A DNA stretch of 64,000 nt from Pseudomonas sp. 7P_10.2_Bac1 (GCF_025465935.1 NZ_JANLNV010000059.1:62001-126000), one strand, 5' to 3'; shown: positions 37,807 to 50,554, counted from the first letter of the stretch. The notes: generated by a model not told the origin, from the letters alone. Made by a program: numbers and translations.

Positions 37807-38252
37807 GAAGCGCTTGAAGGGTTGTTGGACGCGATCTGACTGGTGAGGGTGAATGCCTGTAGCGCACCTTCCTTTTTACTGGCGCGGGCATCGTCCCACT
37901 CCAGCGTGATAGCAACCTGACTATCATTGAAGGTAATGCGGCCCTGGGCACTGTCCCCGCCGAACTGACGAATATTGCGTTTAAAGTCGGCAAGATCCTG
38001 GCCCAACACGCTGTGCAGGCCCACTGCAGCAGACGACACGGCGTAATCAGCCGAAGGATTTGCACGAATTCGATCCAGCATGTCATAGGCAATGAAGCTG
38101 GCCTGGGTGGTCATCAAAGCACTGTCGGTGTGCTTCAGGGCATTCAGTTGCACGGCCGCGGCCCCCAGCAGCCCGCTGGCCAAAATAACCGTGGCCACTA
38201 GCACCTCGACCAAGGTCATTCCACTTTGCAGGCGTTTACCAGAACGAAACAT
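37803..38252 (-). CDS. pilV: Type IV minor pilin PilV
   Basis: A 149-residue prepilin: leader MFRSGKRLQSG, mature MTLVEVLVATVILASGLLG with Glu5. Then AVQLNALKHTDSALMTTQAS and AYDMLDRIRANPSAD, the block shared by PilV proteins. Start 38252 follows GGGAGG at good distance; the frame extends 10 codons upstream. It is the first gene of the pilVWXE run. Confidence 0.9.
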   Translation of the reverse strand: MFRSGKRLQSGMTLVEVLVATVILASGLLGAAAVQLNALKHTDSALMTTQASFIAYDMLDRIRANPSADYAVSSAAVGLHSVLGQDLADFKRNIRQFGGDSAQGRITFNDSQVAITLEWDDARASKKEGALQAFTLTSQIASNNPSSAS

Positions 38253-38501
38253 GTGCGCCTCCCTGCCTCCAGTCGCCAACACACCCTGTGTCGGCCTTCC
38301 AAAAGCCTAGCCGCGCAAAATGGCCTTACTTGTAGGAACCCGCGGGCAAAATGCAGGGATTATTCATCTGCTAACGTGCGTTCAAACCCAATCATTTCGG
38401 CTAACACATGCTGAAATTGTTGTTTGGGCAGCCCCGATCATTGATGAGCTATAAATTTTGAAGCGCAAGGAGTGCGCGAAGGCATGTCCAGGGAGGACAG
38501 C

Positions 38502-39023
38502 GTGTACCAACAAGGCATGAGCTTGATCCAAATGTTGTTTACGCTAGCAATTGTGGCGATTACCGCCCAATTCGCCGGCCCGACCTACGGCGTTCTGGTA
38601 GAACAGCAACGCCGTCAGGTCATGGCTGAACAACTGGCCAGCAGTTTGCGCAACGCACGTACCGAGGCGCTGTTGCGGCATCAATATGTGGTGGTGCACG
38701 CCCTGGAAGAGGATTGGGGCAGAGGCTGGCAGGTCATTCTGGATCAGAGTGGCCGAGGTCATCTTGATCATGACAATCCGGTACTGGCGCAAAGACAAGG
38801 CAACACGCATGTACCGATTGCCGGCAACACGCCGGTCAAACATTACGTTCGGTTCAACCCACTGGGCGAACCCTTGCTCAGTGGCGGGGCATTTCAGGCG
38901 GGAACATTACATATTTGCCAGGCAGACTCCGCTCTTAGCCACTATCAAGTAGTACTCGCCAAGAGCGGCCGTATCAGCCTGCGCAGCGATCAAGCGGCGC
39001 AGGCGTTGTGCGCCGTGGCTTAA
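38502..39023 (+). CDS. Type IV minor pilin, FimT/GspH-like
   Basis: A 173-residue prepilin-like protein. Leader MYQQG is followed by [20 protein letters not shown]; residue 5 is Gln rather than Glu. [18 protein letters not shown] is the typical GspH/FimT motif, and the C-terminal GRISLR fits. Start GTG 38502 has AGGGAGG five bases upstream; ATG 38484 is an alternative with a poorer site. It runs divergently from pilV, unlike the single direction seen in P. aeruginosa, and its stop overlaps that of ispH. Confidence 0.82.
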   Translation: MYQQGMSLIQMLFTLAIVAITAQFAGPTYGVLVEQQRRQVMAEQLASSLRNARTEALLRHQYVVVHALEEDWGRGWQVILDQSGRGHLDHDNPVLAQRQGNTHVPIAGNTPVKHYVRFNPLGEPLLSGGAFQAGTLHICQADSALSHYQVVLAKSGRISLRSDQAAQALCAVA

Positions 39024-39967
39024 ATCAGCGAGCGAACGCGCAGTTCTTTCGGCATCGAGAAGGTGATGTTCTCTTCACGGCCAGCCAGCTCGTCAGCACC
39101 GGTTGCCCCCCACGCATGCAACTGCTGAATCACACCACGTACCAGGACCTCAGGAGCCGAAGCGCCTGCCGTAATACCAATACGCTGCACGCCGTCGAAC
39201 CAGCTCTTTTGCAGGTCTTCGGCGCCGTCGATCAGGTATGCAGGGGTTGCCATGCGTTCAGCCAGCTCACGCAGGCGGTTGGAGTTTGAACTGTTCGGGC
39301 TTCCCACCACCAAGACCACATCGCACTCGTCAGCCAGTTGCTTGACTGCATCCTGACGGTTTTGCGTGGCATAGCAGATGTCATCTTTGCGCGGGCCGCC
39401 AATGGACGGGAAACGAGAGCGCAGAGCGTCGATCACACGGCTTGTGTCGTCCATCGACAAGGTGGTCTGGGTCACGAACGCGAGCTTTTCAGGGTTGTTG
39501 ACGTGCAGATTGGCGACATCTTTTTCGTCTTCAACCAGATAAATCGCACCGCCATTGCTTGGGTCATACTGGCCCATGGTGCCTTCGACTTCCGGGTGTC
39601 CGGCATGGCCAATCAGGATGCACTCGCGGCCGTCACGGCTGTATCGCGCAACCTCGATATGCACCTTGGTGACCAGTGGGCAGGTGGCATCGAACACTTT
39701 AAGGCCACGACCTGCCGCCTCGCTACGCACTGCTTGCGACACACCGTGGGCACTGAAAATGACGATGACGTCATCCGGCACCTGGTCCAGCTCTTCAACA
39801 AAGATCGCGCCACGGGAGCGCAGGTCTTCGACGACAAATTTGTTGTGCACCACTTCGTGGCGAACATAAATAGGCGGACCGAAGACTTCCAGAGCGCGAT
39901 TGACGATTTCAATCGCTCGGTCCACCCCAGCGCAGAAGCCACGGGGGTTGGCGAGTTTGATGTGCAT
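39020..39967 (-). CDS. ispH: 4-hydroxy-3-methylbut-2-enyl diphosphate reductase
   Basis: A 315-residue iron-sulfur enzyme of the last step of the MEP pathway, giving IPP and DMAPP. The cluster ligands Cys12 (RGFCAGV), Cys96 (DATCPLV) and Cys198 (DICYATQNR) are present, as is SSNSNRL near residue 225. Start ATG 39967 matches the known N-terminus [15 protein letters not shown]. It is last in the minus-strand run murJ-ribF-ileS-lspA-fkpB-ispH. Confidence 0.97.
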   Translation of the reverse strand: MHIKLANPRGFCAGVDRAIEIVNRALEVFGPPIYVRHEVVHNKFVVEDLRSRGAIFVEELDQVPDDVIVIFSAHGVSQAVRSEAAGRGLKVFDATCPLVTKVHIEVARYSRDGRECILIGHAGHPEVEGTMGQYDPSNGGAIYLVEDEKDVANLHVNNPEKLAFVTQTTLSMDDTSRVIDALRSRFPSIGGPRKDDICYATQNRQDAVKQLADECDVVLVVGSPNSSNSNRLRELAERMATPAYLIDGAEDLQKSWFDGVQRIGITAGASAPEVLVRGVIQQLHAWGATGADELAGREENITFSMPKELRVRSLI

Positions 39968-40036
39968 GCTAGGCCTCGTGGGTCGCGCAGAAAAATAATG
40001 CCAAACAGGCCCGGCCGGCATTGACCGGGCTCTGAG

Positions 40037-40474
40037 TTACAGCGCTTTAACGTCTTTGATTTCCACGTCGAAGGTCAGGGTCTTGCCTGACAACGGGTGG
40101 TTGAAATCGATGGTTACTTGATCGTCGTCAAAGGCTTTGACCACACCAGGTAGCTCGGTGTTGGCCGCGTCATTGAAGATCACCAGCAAACCTTCAGACA
40201 GCTCCATGTCCTTGAACTGCGAACGAGGAATGATCTGCACGTTTTGCGGGTTAGGCTGGCCGAACGCGTTTTCCGGAAGGATCTCCAGGGTGCGTTTGTC
40301 GCCAGCCTTGAAACCGAACAAAGCGGCTTCAAAACCTGGCAACAGGCTGCCATCACCGACCTTGAAGGTCGCCGGGGACTTGTCGAATGTACTGTCGACA
40401 GTGTCGCCATTCTCCAGGCGCAATGCGAAATGCAGCGTGACTTCCGTGTTCTGGCCAATACGTTGCTCAGTCAT
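40037..40474 (-). CDS. fkpB: FKBP-type peptidyl-prolyl isomerase FkpB (SlpA)
   Basis: A 145-residue FKBP with an inserted-in-flap domain: VTLHFALRLENGDTVDSTFD, then GDGSLLPGFEAALFGFKAGD, then NAFGQPNPQNVQIIPRSQF. E. coli SlpA has this layout and acts as a cytoplasmic isomerase/chaperone. It overlaps lspA by 8 bases, the conserved lspA-fkpB-ispH gene order. Confidence 0.95.
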   Translation of the reverse strand: MTEQRIGQNTEVTLHFALRLENGDTVDSTFDKSPATFKVGDGSLLPGFEAALFGFKAGDKRTLEILPENAFGQPNPQNVQIIPRSQFKDMELSEGLLVIFNDAANTELPGVVKAFDDDQVTIDFNHPLSGKTLTFDVEIKDVKAL

Positions 40475-40985
40475 GAGCCGGTTCTCCAGACTTTTTACTT
40501 TTGAACATATCCAGTGCCAGCATCACGGCGCCCACGCAAATCGCACTGTCGGCGAAGTTGAAGGCCGGGAAATGCCAGCGGTTTTGCCAATGCACCAGAA
40601 TGAAATCGACCACATGACCATAAACGATACGGTCATACAGGTTACCCAGCGCACCGCCCAGAATCAGCGCCAGCGCAATGGCCAACCAAGTGTCATTACG
40701 CCCAAGGCGCTTGAGCCAGACGATCAGCACGGCACTGACCACAACCGCGATCAGGGCAAACAGCCAACGCTGCCAGCCTGCACTGTCGGCCAAAAAGCTG
40801 AAGGCCGCACCCGTGTTGTAGGCCAGCGTCCAGCTGAACAGGTCCGGGATGACCACGATCTGCTGATACATCTGCAAGGCGTTGTCAAAATAGACCTTGC
40901 TGGTCAGGTCAATGACCAAAACCAGCACAGTCAACCAGAGCCAGCCCAGGCGCCCGAAGCGCCCGGCAGTGCTGGTATTAGGCAT
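40467..40985 (-). CDS. lspA: Lipoprotein signal peptidase LspA
   Basis: A 172-residue inner-membrane aspartyl protease that cleaves prolipoprotein signal peptides. The four-membrane-helix plan and the catalytic Asp pair in [19 protein letters not shown] and [14 protein letters not shown] are present. The start overlaps the ileS stop by 8 bases. Its substrates include BamD and the lipoprotein at 54589-56421. Confidence 0.97.
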   Translation of the reverse strand: MPNTSTAGRFGRLGWLWLTVLVLVIDLTSKVYFDNALQMYQQIVVIPDLFSWTLAYNTGAAFSFLADSAGWQRWLFALIAVVVSAVLIVWLKRLGRNDTWLAIALALILGGALGNLYDRIVYGHVVDFILVHWQNRWHFPAFNFADSAICVGAVMLALDMFKSKKSGEPAHD

Positions 40986-43809
40986 AGTGACGTACCTCGC
41001 CGGCGCCGCTGATGTTATCGACGCAACGACCGCAGATTTCCGGATGCTCCGGGTTCACACCAACGTCTTCACGGCAGTGCCAGCAGCGCGCGCACTTGGC
41101 ATGCGCCGACTTGACCACTTTGAGCTTGAGGCCCGGCACTTCGGTGACCACGGCATCTGCCGGTGCCTGCGCGAAAGGCGCAACGCTGGCAGTGGAGGTG
41201 ATCAGAACAAAGCGCAGCTCGTTGCTCAGCTTGGAAAGATCGGTGGCCAGTTCGTCTTCGGCGAACAAGGTCACTTCTGCCTGCAAGTTGCCGCCAATAG
41301 CCTTGGCTGCACGCAGGTTTTCCATTTCCTTGTTGACCGCAACCTTGACCGCCATGATCCGCTCCCAGTAGGCACGGTCCAGCTCGGTGCCTTCCGGCAG
41401 TTCACTCAGCCCGTCATACCAGGTGTTTAGCATGACCGATTCGTTGCGCTCGCCCGGCAGGTATTGCCACAGTTCGTCGGCGGTGAAGGCCAGGATCGGA
41501 GCGATCCAGCGCACCAGCGCTTCGGAGATGTGGAACAGCGCGGTCTGGCACGAACGACGGGCCTTGCTGTTGGCGCCCGTGGTGTACTGACGGTCCTTGA
41601 TGATGTCGAGGTAGAAACCACCCAGCTCCTGAACGCAGAAGTTGTGCACCTTGGAGTACACGTTCCAGAAGCGGTACTCGCCGTAGTGCAGTTCCAGCTC
41701 ACGTTGCAACAGCAAGGTGCGGTCTACTGCCCAACGGTCCAGAGCCAGCATTTCTTCGGCGGGCAGCAGGTCGGTGGCCGGGTTGAAGCCGGTCAGGTTG
41801 GAAAGCAGGAAGCGCGCGGTGTTACGAATACGCCGGTAGGCGTCCGCACTGCGTTGCAGGATCTGGTCAGAGACGGCGATTTCGCCCGAATAATCGGTCG
41901 AGGCTACCCACAGGCGCATGATGTCAGCGCCCAAGGTGTCGTTGACCTTTTGCGGAGCAATCACGTTGCCCAGCGACTTGGACATTTTGCGGCCCGCTTC
42001 ATCCACGGTGAAACCGTGAGTCAGCAGTTCGCGGTATGGCGCGTGGTTGTCGATGGCGCAGCCCGTCAGCAACGACGAGTGGAACCAGCCACGGTGCTGG
42101 TCGGAGCCTTCAAGGTACAGATCGGCACGTGGGCCGGTCTCGTGACCCATCGGGTGCGAGCCACGCAGAACGTGCCAATGGGTAGTACCCGAGTCGAACC
42201 ATACGTCCAGGGTGTCGCTGATCTTGTCGTACAGCGGCGCTTCGTCGCCCAACAGCTCGGCCGGGTCCAGTTTGAACCAGGCTTCGATGCCTTCGACTTC
42301 AACGCGCTTGGCCACTTCTTCCATCATTTCGACGGTACGTGGGTGCAGCTCGCCGCTTTCCTTGTTCAGGAAGAACGGAATCGGCACGCCCCAGTTACGT
42401 TGACGCGAGATGCACCAGTCAGGACGGTTGGCGATCATGGCATGCAGGCGCGCCTGGCCCCAGGCCGGCACGAACTGAGTATCTTCAATGGCTTGCAGAG
42501 CGCGGGTACGCAGGGTGTCGCCTGCTACTGGCTCTTTGTCCATACCGATAAACCACTGCGCTGTTGCGCGGTAGATCAGCGGGGTCTTGTGACGCCAGCA
42601 GTGCATGTAGCTGTGGCTGATGGTTTCGGTGAACATCAACGCATCGACTTCGGTCAGCTTGTCGATGATGTTCTGGTTGGCCTTCCAGATGAACTGGCCA
42701 CCGAAGAACTCCAGCGACGGCACGTACACGCCATTGCTTTGTACCGGGTTGATAATGTCGTCGTTGACCATGCCATAGGCTTTGCAGGTCACAAAGTCGT
42801 CTACGCCGTAAGCCGGTGCGGAGTGAACCACGCCGGTGCCTGCGCCCAGTTCAACGTACTCAGCCAGGTAAACTGGCGACAGACGGTCGTAGAACGGGTG
42901 ACGGAAGTTGATCAGCTCAAGTGCCGAACCGGTGGTGGTGGCGATCACCGAGCCTTGCAGGTTGTAACGGGCCAGACTGGACTCAACCAGCTCCTCAGCC
43001 AGCACCAGCAGTTTGTCGCCCACGTCGACCAGCGCGTAGGTGAACTCCGGGTGCACGTTCAGCGCCTGGTTAGCCGGGATGGTCCACGGCGTGGTGGTCC
43101 AGATCACGATCGAAGCCGGTTTGCTCAAGGTTGCCAGGCCAAAGGCCTCGGCCAGCTTGGCGTCATCGGCAATCGGGAACGCAACATCGATGGCCGACGA
43201 CTTTTTGTCCTGGTATTCGACTTCTGCTTCAGCCAGGGCCGAGCCGCAATCGAAGCACCAGTTCACAGGCTTCAAGCCTTTGAATACGAAACCGCCCTTG
43301 ACGATTTCGGCCAAGGCGCGGATTTCACCTGCCTCGTTTTTAAAGTCCATGGTCTTGTATGGGTTGGCGAAGTCGCCCAGCACACCCAGACGGATGAACT
43401 CGGACTTCTGACCTTCGATCTGCTCGGTCGCGTAGGCACGGCACAGCTCGCGGGTTTTATCCGCGGACAGATTTTTACCGTGAGTCACTTCAACCTTGTG
43501 CTCAATAGGCAGACCGTGACAGTCCCAGCCCGGTACGTACGGCGCATCGAAACCGGCGAGGGTTTTCGAACGCACGATCATGTCTTTTAGAATCTTGTTC
43601 AGCGCATGACCGATGTGAATCGTACCGTTGGCGTACGGAGGACCGTCGTGAAGTACGAACTTCGGACGATCCTTACTAATCTCGCGCAACTTCCCGTACA
43701 GGCCAATGCTGTCCCAGCGCTGCAAAATTTGCGGTTCGCGCTGTGGCAGGCCGGCCTTCATTGGGAAGGCTGTGTCCGGAAGGTTTAACGTGGATTTGTA
43801 GTCGGTCAT
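40978..43809 (-). CDS. ileS: Isoleucyl-tRNA synthetase
   Basis: A 943-residue class I synthetase with editing domain. HIGH motif [15 protein letters not shown] lies near residue 60; KMSKS is [11 protein letters not shown] near 605; the C-terminal zinc site is CARCWHC...CGRC near 900-930. The residues and length are those of the bacterial (mupirocin-sensitive type) enzyme. It overlaps ribF by 4 bases. Confidence 0.98.
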   Translation of the reverse strand: MTDYKSTLNLPDTAFPMKAGLPQREPQILQRWDSIGLYGKLREISKDRPKFVLHDGPPYANGTIHIGHALNKILKDMIVRSKTLAGFDAPYVPGWDCHGLPIEHKVEVTHGKNLSADKTRELCRAYATEQIEGQKSEFIRLGVLGDFANPYKTMDFKNEAGEIRALAEIVKGGFVFKGLKPVNWCFDCGSALAEAEVEYQDKKSSAIDVAFPIADDAKLAEAFGLATLSKPASIVIWTTTPWTIPANQALNVHPEFTYALVDVGDKLLVLAEELVESSLARYNLQGSVIATTTGSALELINFRHPFYDRLSPVYLAEYVELGAGTGVVHSAPAYGVDDFVTCKAYGMVNDDIINPVQSNGVYVPSLEFFGGQFIWKANQNIIDKLTEVDALMFTETISHSYMHCWRHKTPLIYRATAQWFIGMDKEPVAGDTLRTRALQAIEDTQFVPAWGQARLHAMIANRPDWCISRQRNWGVPIPFFLNKESGELHPRTVEMMEEVAKRVEVEGIEAWFKLDPAELLGDEAPLYDKISDTLDVWFDSGTTHWHVLRGSHPMGHETGPRADLYLEGSDQHRGWFHSSLLTGCAIDNHAPYRELLTHGFTVDEAGRKMSKSLGNVIAPQKVNDTLGADIMRLWVASTDYSGEIAVSDQILQRSADAYRRIRNTARFLLSNLTGFNPATDLLPAEEMLALDRWAVDRTLLLQRELELHYGEYRFWNVYSKVHNFCVQELGGFYLDIIKDRQYTTGANSKARRSCQTALFHISEALVRWIAPILAFTADELWQYLPGERNESVMLNTWYDGLSELPEGTELDRAYWERIMAVKVAVNKEMENLRAAKAIGGNLQAEVTLFAEDELATDLSKLSNELRFVLITSTASVAPFAQAPADAVVTEVPGLKLKVVKSAHAKCARCWHCREDVGVNPEHPEICGRCVDNISGAGEVRHYA

Positions 43810-44756
43810 TTCAGGCTCTTTTTAAGCGGTTGACCCAGCCAATGGGCTCGGGCGGCGGCGACGTCCGCATTGATCGCCGTCTTGAGCGCCTCCAGAGAGG
43901 CGAAACGCTGCTCATCACGCAGCTTTTGGTGGAATACCACCGTCAATCGCTGGCCATATAAATCGCCAGCGAAATCCAATAGATGTACTTCGAGATGGGC
44001 ATTGCCATCCCCTGCTACGGTCGGTCTGACGCCTATATTAGCGACACCGGGCCAGGTTTTCCCGTCGATCTCGACGCTGACCAGATACACCCCACTCAGC
44101 GGAACACGACGTCGCTTGAGCTGGATGTTGGCCGTTGGCGTGCCCAATTGGCGCGCCAGTTTTTGACCGTGCAAGACCCTGCCGGCAATTTGGAAGGGAC
44201 GCCCCAACAAACGCTCTGCCTGCTTGAAGTCGCCCTGGGCCAACGCATCGCGCACCTGGGTACTGCTGATGCGCATGCCGTCCAGCTCAACGGTTTGCGC
44301 GGCCTCAACGGTAAAGTTCTGCATGACGCCTGCTTGTTGCAGGAAGTCAAAATCACCCAATCGATCACAGCCAAAGCGGAAGTCGTCACCGACCTCAAGG
44401 TGCTGTACACCAAGGCCGTCGACCAGGATCGTGTCAACAAATTCGGCAGCGCTGAGCTTGCACAGACGTTGATTGAACGCCAGGCACAATACCCGATCAA
44501 CCCCGGCGTCAGCCAATAGCTGCAATTTGTCACGCAGGCGAGCCAGACGCGCCGGAGCGGTTTCAGGGGCAAAGAATTCGCGTGGCTGTGGTTCAAAAAT
44601 GACCACGCAGCTGGGCACGCCCAACTCCAGCGCACGTTCACGCAGCCGCCCCAGGATAGCCTGGTGACCACGGTGTACACCGTCAAAGTTGCCAATAGTG
44701 GCGACACAGCCCCGATCTTGGGGCCGCAGATTGTGAAGGCCTCGAACCAGCTGCAT
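43806..44756 (-). CDS. ribF: Bifunctional riboflavin kinase/FAD synthetase
   Basis: A 316-residue enzyme: N-terminal FMN adenylyltransferase with [17 protein letters not shown]-terminal riboflavin kinase with [14 protein letters not shown] and GTPTANIQL. The start [12 protein letters not shown] at 44756 matches other Pseudomonas RibF; the longer frame upstream is not supported. It feeds FAD and FMN to flavoproteins, among them Ndh, ThiO and the reductase at the window start. Confidence 0.96.
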   Translation of the reverse strand: MQLVRGLHNLRPQDRGCVATIGNFDGVHRGHQAILGRLRERALELGVPSCVVIFEPQPREFFAPETAPARLARLRDKLQLLADAGVDRVLCLAFNQRLCKLSAAEFVDTILVDGLGVQHLEVGDDFRFGCDRLGDFDFLQQAGVMQNFTVEAAQTVELDGMRISSTQVRDALAQGDFKQAERLLGRPFQIAGRVLHGQKLARQLGTPTANIQLKRRRVPLSGVYLVSVEIDGKTWPGVANIGVRPTVAGDGNAHLEVHLLDFAGDLYGQRLTVVFHQKLRDEQRFASLEALKTAINADVAAARAHWLGQPLKKSLK

Positions 44757-44874
44757 AACGCGCTTCTTGCTCATAAAGTGGCCGATTATAACCACACCCA
44801 GCCCGTGACGACAGGCAACAGCGCAAGGCAAATCAGGTCAAATCGACAAATTAGACGTTTGACCGCAATTTTCC

Positions 44875-46413
44875 TTACATCAAAGACTTGCGGGCGAAAT
44901 CCTTCAAACGCAAGCCCAATAGCAACAACATACCGAAATAAGCCAATACACCCGCCACCACCAGACCTCCAAGACGCATGAAGCGCTCAAGCATGTGGCC
45001 TTGGTCCCAGGCTGGCATAACATGCATCAGGCCCAGCAATACCGCCGACATCACGACAACGGCCAGTACCAGCTTGAACAGGTATTTAGGCCAGCCCGGC
45101 TGGGCGATAAACAATTTTTGCCGGCGCAACTGCCAGAACAACAGACCCGCGTTGATGCACGCCCCCACACTGATCGCCAGGGCCAGCCCGGCGTGTTGGA
45201 GCGGGACAATAAACACCAGGTTGAGCAATTGCGTCACGACCAATGTGAACACGGCAATCTTTACCGGGGTGCGGATGTTTTGTTGCGCATAGAAGCCTGG
45301 GGCCAGCACTTTGATCAGAATCAGCCCGAGCAAGCCCACTGAGTAAGCAATCAAGGCACGCTGGGTCATCGCTGCGTCCAGAGCACTGAACTCCCCGTAT
45401 TGAAACAGCGAGACGGTCAACGGCTCAGCCAGGATCGCCAAGGCCAGGGCACACGGCAGCACCAGCAAAAAGCACAGGCGCAGCCCCCAGTCGAGAATCC
45501 GCGAGTACTCCTGGCGGTCTTTGTTGGCGTAAGTCTTGGACAGCGTTGGCAGCAGGATGGTACCCAACGCCACCCCCAGCACGCCGGACGGCAACTCCAT
45601 CAGACGGTCGGCGTAGTACATCCAGGACACCGATCCGGCCACCAAAAAGGAAGCGAAGATCGTGTTGATGATCAGCGAGATCTGGCTGACCGACACCCCC
45701 AAAATAGCCGGCACCATCTGTTTCATCACCCGCCATACACCGCTATCGCGCAGATTGAGGCGCGGCAGTACGAGCATGCCGATTTTTTTCAGGTGCGGAA
45801 GCTGGAACAGCAGTTGCGCCAGCCCACCGGCCAGTACTGCCCAACCCAGCGCCATCACTGGCGGATCAAAGTACGGCGTCAGGAACAAGGCAAAGATAAT
45901 CATGCTGACGTTCAGCAGCGTCGGCACGAAGGCCGGCACCGAAAAGCGGTTCCAGGTATTGAGGATCGCCCCGGCCAGCGACGACAAAGAGATCAGCAAT
46001 ATATAAGGAAAGGTCACCCGCAACATGCTGGAGGTGAGCTCGAACTTCTCCGGCGTGCTCGCAAACCCCGGGGCCGTGGCCCAGATCACCCAAGGAGCAG
46101 CCAACATCCCCAGCACGGTCACAATAGCCAGTACCAGCGTCAGCAAGCCGGCCACGTAGGCGACAAACGTCCGCGCAGCCTCCTCACCTTTCTGGTTTTT
46201 GTATTCAGCCAGAATCGGTACAAAGGCTTGAGAAAAAGCCCCTTCGGCGAAAATCCGGCGCAGCAAATTGGGTAATTTAAAGGCAATGAAGAACGCATCC
46301 GTCGCCATCCCGGCGCCAAACATGCGCGCAACAATGGTGTCTCGGACAAAGCCCAGAACCCTTGAGATCATGGTTATAGAGCTAACAGCAGCCAACGACT
46401 TGAGCAAATTCAT
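44875..46413 (-). CDS. murJ: Lipid II flippase MurJ
   Basis: A 512-residue MOP-superfamily membrane protein with about 14 hydrophobic segments, starting [25 protein letters not shown]. Charged cavity residues are visible in [12 protein letters not shown] and [15 protein letters not shown]. It is expected to move lipid II across the inner membrane for cell-wall synthesis. It is the first gene of the run down to ispH, divergent from rpsT. Confidence 0.97.
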   Translation of the reverse strand: MNLLKSLAAVSSITMISRVLGFVRDTIVARMFGAGMATDAFFIAFKLPNLLRRIFAEGAFSQAFVPILAEYKNQKGEEAARTFVAYVAGLLTLVLAIVTVLGMLAAPWVIWATAPGFASTPEKFELTSSMLRVTFPYILLISLSSLAGAILNTWNRFSVPAFVPTLLNVSMIIFALFLTPYFDPPVMALGWAVLAGGLAQLLFQLPHLKKIGMLVLPRLNLRDSGVWRVMKQMVPAILGVSVSQISLIINTIFASFLVAGSVSWMYYADRLMELPSGVLGVALGTILLPTLSKTYANKDRQEYSRILDWGLRLCFLLVLPCALALAILAEPLTVSLFQYGEFSALDAAMTQRALIAYSVGLLGLILIKVLAPGFYAQQNIRTPVKIAVFTLVVTQLLNLVFIVPLQHAGLALAISVGACINAGLLFWQLRRQKLFIAQPGWPKYLFKLVLAVVVMSAVLLGLMHVMPAWDQGHMLERFMRLGGLVVAGVLAYFGMLLLLGLRLKDFARKSLM

Positions 46414-46582
46414 TGAAAGAGTTTTTGCCTTTAGAGAAAGAGCAGGCGAACAAAGCGTTCACTTATGCGATACTGCGCGCCGCAACAGCACAGAGCCAAG
46501 CTCGCGAGTTTACAGGTCAAGCGCCGGAAATAAATCTCCCGTCTCCCTCGATCCACCACTCAGCGGCTCGAATCAATCTCCC

Positions 46583-46611
46583 TTGACAAGCGTTGTCGTC
46601 ATCGGCATGAT
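46583..46611 (+). promoter_or_regulatory. Sigma-70 promoter of rpsT
   Basis: TTGACA (46583-46588), 17 bases, then CATGAT (46606-46611), followed by a GC-rich discriminator TCGCGGCC. The start codon lies about 52 bases downstream. Confidence 0.75.
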
Positions 46612-46662
46612 TCGCGGCCTATTTTGTTTGTTAATTCCAAAAGTCTTTCGAGGAGCTCGACG

Positions 46663-46938
46663 GTGGCCAACACACCTTCCGCCAAAAAACGTGCAAAACA
46701 GGCTGAGAAGCGTCGCAGCCACAACGCCAGCCTGCGTTCCATGGTTCGTACCTACATCAAGAATGTAGTTAAAGCCATCGACGCAAAAGACGCTGCCAAA
46801 GCTCAAGCTGCTTATGTTCTGGCTGTTCCTGTTATCGACCGTATGGCCGATAAAGGCATCATCCACAAGAACAAAGCTGCTCGTCACAAGAGCCGCCTGA
46901 ATGGCCACGTCAAGGCGTTGAACCTTGCTGCCGCTTAA
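46663..46938 (+). CDS. rpsT: 30S ribosomal protein S20
   Basis: A 91-residue basic protein beginning [17 protein letters not shown] after the initiator, the S20 signature. It starts at a GTG preceded by GAGGAG at 7 bases; a weak start codon is typical of S20 genes, which in E. coli (UUG) are autoregulated at translation. A short-frame start at 46624 would fuse leader sequence and is rejected. Confidence 0.97.
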   Translation: MANTPSAKKRAKQAEKRRSHNASLRSMVRTYIKNVVKAIDAKDAAKAQAAYVLAVPVIDRMADKGIIHKNKAARHKSRLNGHVKALNLAAA

Positions 46939-46951
46939 GCGATAAGCTTTT

Positions 46952-46981
46952 AAAAAAACCGACCTTAGGGTCGGTTTTTTA
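46952..46981 (+). terminator. Rho-independent terminator of rpsT
   Basis: The perfect stem AAAAAACCGACC/GGTCGGTTTTTT with a short loop lies 14 bases after the rpsT stop. Confidence 0.93.
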
Positions 46982-47045
46982 TTGCCTGCGATTTAATAGC
47001 AACTTTGCAGGAGCTCATTGCAGCTGACTGAAGGACGCAACTCAA

Positions 47046-47118
47046 AGTGGTAGCGGGCTTGCTAGCGATCTTTTGAGGGTTTGAAGATCAAAAGATCGCA
47101 GCCTTCGACAACTCCTGC
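47046..47118. repeat. Palindromic repeat, AAAAGATCGC family
   Basis: GCTAGCGATCTTTTGA (47061-47076) pairs, with a one-base irregularity, with TCAAAAGATCGCAGC (47088-47102). It sits between the convergent rpsT and creA genes and is related to the copies at 9119-9170 and 53121-53177. Confidence 0.75.
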
Positions 47119-47136
47119 GCTGAGCTACAGCGATTA

Positions 47137-47598
47137 TTACTCATGCGGCCACGGCAGAATCGGAATCGCCGTCACCGCATTTTGCGGGCTGCCTTCAATC
47201 AGGCGGTCGCTGTACACCAGATACACCAGCGTATTGCGCTTCTTGTCGAGGAAGCGCACCACCTGCATGGTCTTGAAGACCAGCGAAGTGCGCTCTTTGA
47301 ACACCTCATCGCCATCCTTCAAATTACCCTTGAAGCTGATCGGGCCAGTTTGGCGGCACGCTATGGACGCTTCGGCGCGATCCTCAGCCAACCCCAACCC
47401 CCCTTTCATGCCTCCCGTCTTGGCCCGCGACAGATAGCAGGTCACGCCATCTACCTTGGGGTCATCGAACGCCTCAACCACAATACGATCATTCGGCCCA
47501 ACGAATTTGAACACAGTCGATACCGAGCCAATTACTTCGGCTGACGCCAGCAAGGGCATCCCCAAAATCAACCCCAACAGACCATTAAGCAAACGCAT
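47137..47598 (-). CDS. creA: CreA family protein
   Basis: A 153-residue periplasmic protein with signal peptide [20 protein letters not shown]. The block [21 protein letters not shown] and the two cysteines (TCYLS, ACRQTG) match the CreA family. The role of CreA is not established; in E. coli the gene sits with creBCD. It ends 14 bases before the proB start codon on the same strand but is transcribed after it. Confidence 0.93.
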   Translation of the reverse strand: MRLLNGLLGLILGMPLLASAEVIGSVSTVFKFVGPNDRIVVEAFDDPKVDGVTCYLSRAKTGGMKGGLGLAEDRAEASIACRQTGPISFKGNLKDGDEVFKERTSLVFKTMQVVRFLDKKRNTLVYLVYSDRLIEGSPQNAVTAIPILPWPHE

Positions 47599-47612
47599 CT
47601 ACAGCCTCCATG

Positions 47613-48737
47613 TCATACCAAGATCAAGTTGTCGCGGTGAACCAGCTCTGGCTCAGCCATGTAACCCAATACGCCGACGATAGCATCCGACGGCTGCCCG
47701 ATGATCTTCTGCGCCTCAGCCGCACTGTAATTGGCCAGGCCGCGGGCAATTTCTCGCCCATCAGGCCCTACACACACAACCATCTCGCCACGACGGAAAC
47801 CACCCTGCACCGCCTTGACACCGACCGGCAGCAAGCTTTTGTGCCCTTCGGACAACGCTGCGACAGCGCCATCATCCAGCACCAGGGTGCCGCGAGTCTG
47901 CAGATGCCCGGCCAACCACTGTTTGCGTGCAGCCAGCATGCCACGCTCTGGCGAGAGCAAAGTACCCAGGCGCTCGCCCACCTTAAGGCGATCCAGAACG
48001 CGCTCCAGACGACCACCGACGATAATGGTATGCGCCCCGGAACGAGCTGCCAAGCGCGCCGCACGCAGTTTGGTCTGCATGCCGCCACGACCCAACGCAC
48101 CACCCGTACCGCCCGCAACCGCATCCAACGCCGGATCATCAGCACGCGCTTCATAGATGATCTTGGCATCGGGATTGTTACGCGGGTCCGCGTCAAACAT
48201 GCCGTCGCGGTCAGTCAGGATCACCAGCAAGTCAGCTTCGACCAGGTTAGCGACCAACGCAGCCAGCGTGTCGTTGTCTCCAAAGCGGATTTCATCCGTG
48301 ACCACAGTGTCGTTTTCGTTGATCACCGGGATCACGCCCAACTCAACCAAGGCGCGCAAGGTGCTGCGAGCGTTCAGGTAACGCTTGCGGTCGGACAGAT
48401 CGTCGTGCGTCAGCAAAATCTGCGCAGTGTGTCGCGAATGCTCAGCAAAGCTCGACTCCCACGCCTGCACCAGGCCCATCTGCCCAATAGCAGCGGCCGC
48501 CTGCAGTTCGTGCATCGCACTGGGTCGCACCGTCCAGCCCAAGCGGCTCATGCCAGCTGCTACCGCGCCCGAAGACACCAGCACCAACTCAACACCGGCC
48601 TCATGCAAAGCCACCATCTGCTCGACCCACACGCCCATTGCCGTGCGATCCAGGCCCTTGCCATCTGCTGTCAGCAATGCGCTGCCGATTTTCACGACCC
48701 AACGCTGCGCACCTGTCACCTTGCTCCGCATCATCAT
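47613..48737 (-). CDS. proB: Glutamate 5-kinase
   Basis: A 374-residue enzyme that phosphorylates glutamate in the first step of proline synthesis. An amino acid kinase domain ([39 protein letters not shown]) is followed by a C-terminal PUA domain (about 280-374). Three consecutive ATG codons (48737, 48734, 48731) are possible starts; the third matches P. aeruginosa. It follows cgtA and shares its direction, a conserved rplU-rpmA-cgtA-proB cluster. Confidence 0.96.
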   Translation of the reverse strand: MMMRSKVTGAQRWVVKIGSALLTADGKGLDRTAMGVWVEQMVALHEAGVELVLVSSGAVAAGMSRLGWTVRPSAMHELQAAAAIGQMGLVQAWESSFAEHSRHTAQILLTHDDLSDRKRYLNARSTLRALVELGVIPVINENDTVVTDEIRFGDNDTLAALVANLVEADLLVILTDRDGMFDADPRNNPDAKIIYEARADDPALDAVAGGTGGALGRGGMQTKLRAARLAARSGAHTIIVGGRLERVLDRLKVGERLGTLLSPERGMLAARKQWLAGHLQTRGTLVLDDGAVAALSEGHKSLLPVGVKAVQGGFRRGEMVVCVGPDGREIARGLANYSAAEAQKIIGQPSDAIVGVLGYMAEPELVHRDNLILV

Positions 48738-48855
48738 CCAACCTATGCCTGAGAGCAGCGCGACCGAGCGCTACCCATGGATTTATTCTTGATTACAGTT
48801 TCACAGATACCAAAACGCCGCTCAATTGAGCGGCGCTGTAGTTTACTGCAACGAA

Positions 48856-50100
<1,245 letters not shown>

Positions 50101-50234
50101 TCATCAGGACGAGCCGATAAAAACTAGACATAAGACTCTTGCAAAAATGAGCGTAGCGACCCCAATCAACGACCGTCAAATCCGGCGCCAAAAGCCCATA
50201 CAAACAGCTTTGCAAGAGACTCACCCCAAAAACG

Positions 50235-50262
50235 AAAAAGCCCCGTCGCAAGACAGGGCTCT
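50235..50262 (-). terminator. Rho-independent terminator after rpmA
   Basis: On the minus strand GAGCCCTGTC/GACGGGGCTTTTTC forms a stem with a short loop and T-tract, lying 17 to 44 bases after the rpmA stop. It separates rplU-rpmA from cgtA. Confidence 0.8.
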
Positions 50263-50278
50263 TCCAGCTACCAAGCTA

Positions 50279-50554
50279 TTACGCTGCGACGACTTCAGTC
50301 TTCGGAACGATGCTTACGTAGCGGCGACCGAAGGCGCCTTTAACCTGGAACTTGATCACGCCTTCCACTTTCGCGAACAGGGTGTGATCTTTGCCCATAC
50401 CAACGCCGTAGCCAGCGTGGAATTGGGTGCCGCGCTGACGCACGATGATGTTGCCCGGAACGATAGCCTGGCCGCCATACATCTTCACGCCAAGGCGTTT
50501 GGCTTCTGAGTCGCGACCGTTACGGGTACTACCACCAGCTTTTTTGTGTGCCAT
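50279..50554 (-). CDS. rpmA: 50S ribosomal protein L27
   Basis: A 91-residue ribosomal protein beginning [20 protein letters not shown] and with the [19 protein letters not shown] core. The N-terminus AHKK reaches the peptidyl-transferase centre. It lies 34 bases after rplU in one operon. Confidence 0.98.
   Translation of the reverse strand: MAHKKAGGSTRNGRDSEAKRLGVKMYGGQAIVPGNIIVRQRGTQFHAGYGVGMGKDHTLFAKVEGVIKFQVKGAFGRRYVSIVPKTEVVAA

Noticed and set aside
41464-43590. 708-codon plus-strand frame opposite ileS
   Set aside because: Antisense shadow of ileS; no recognisable protein features.
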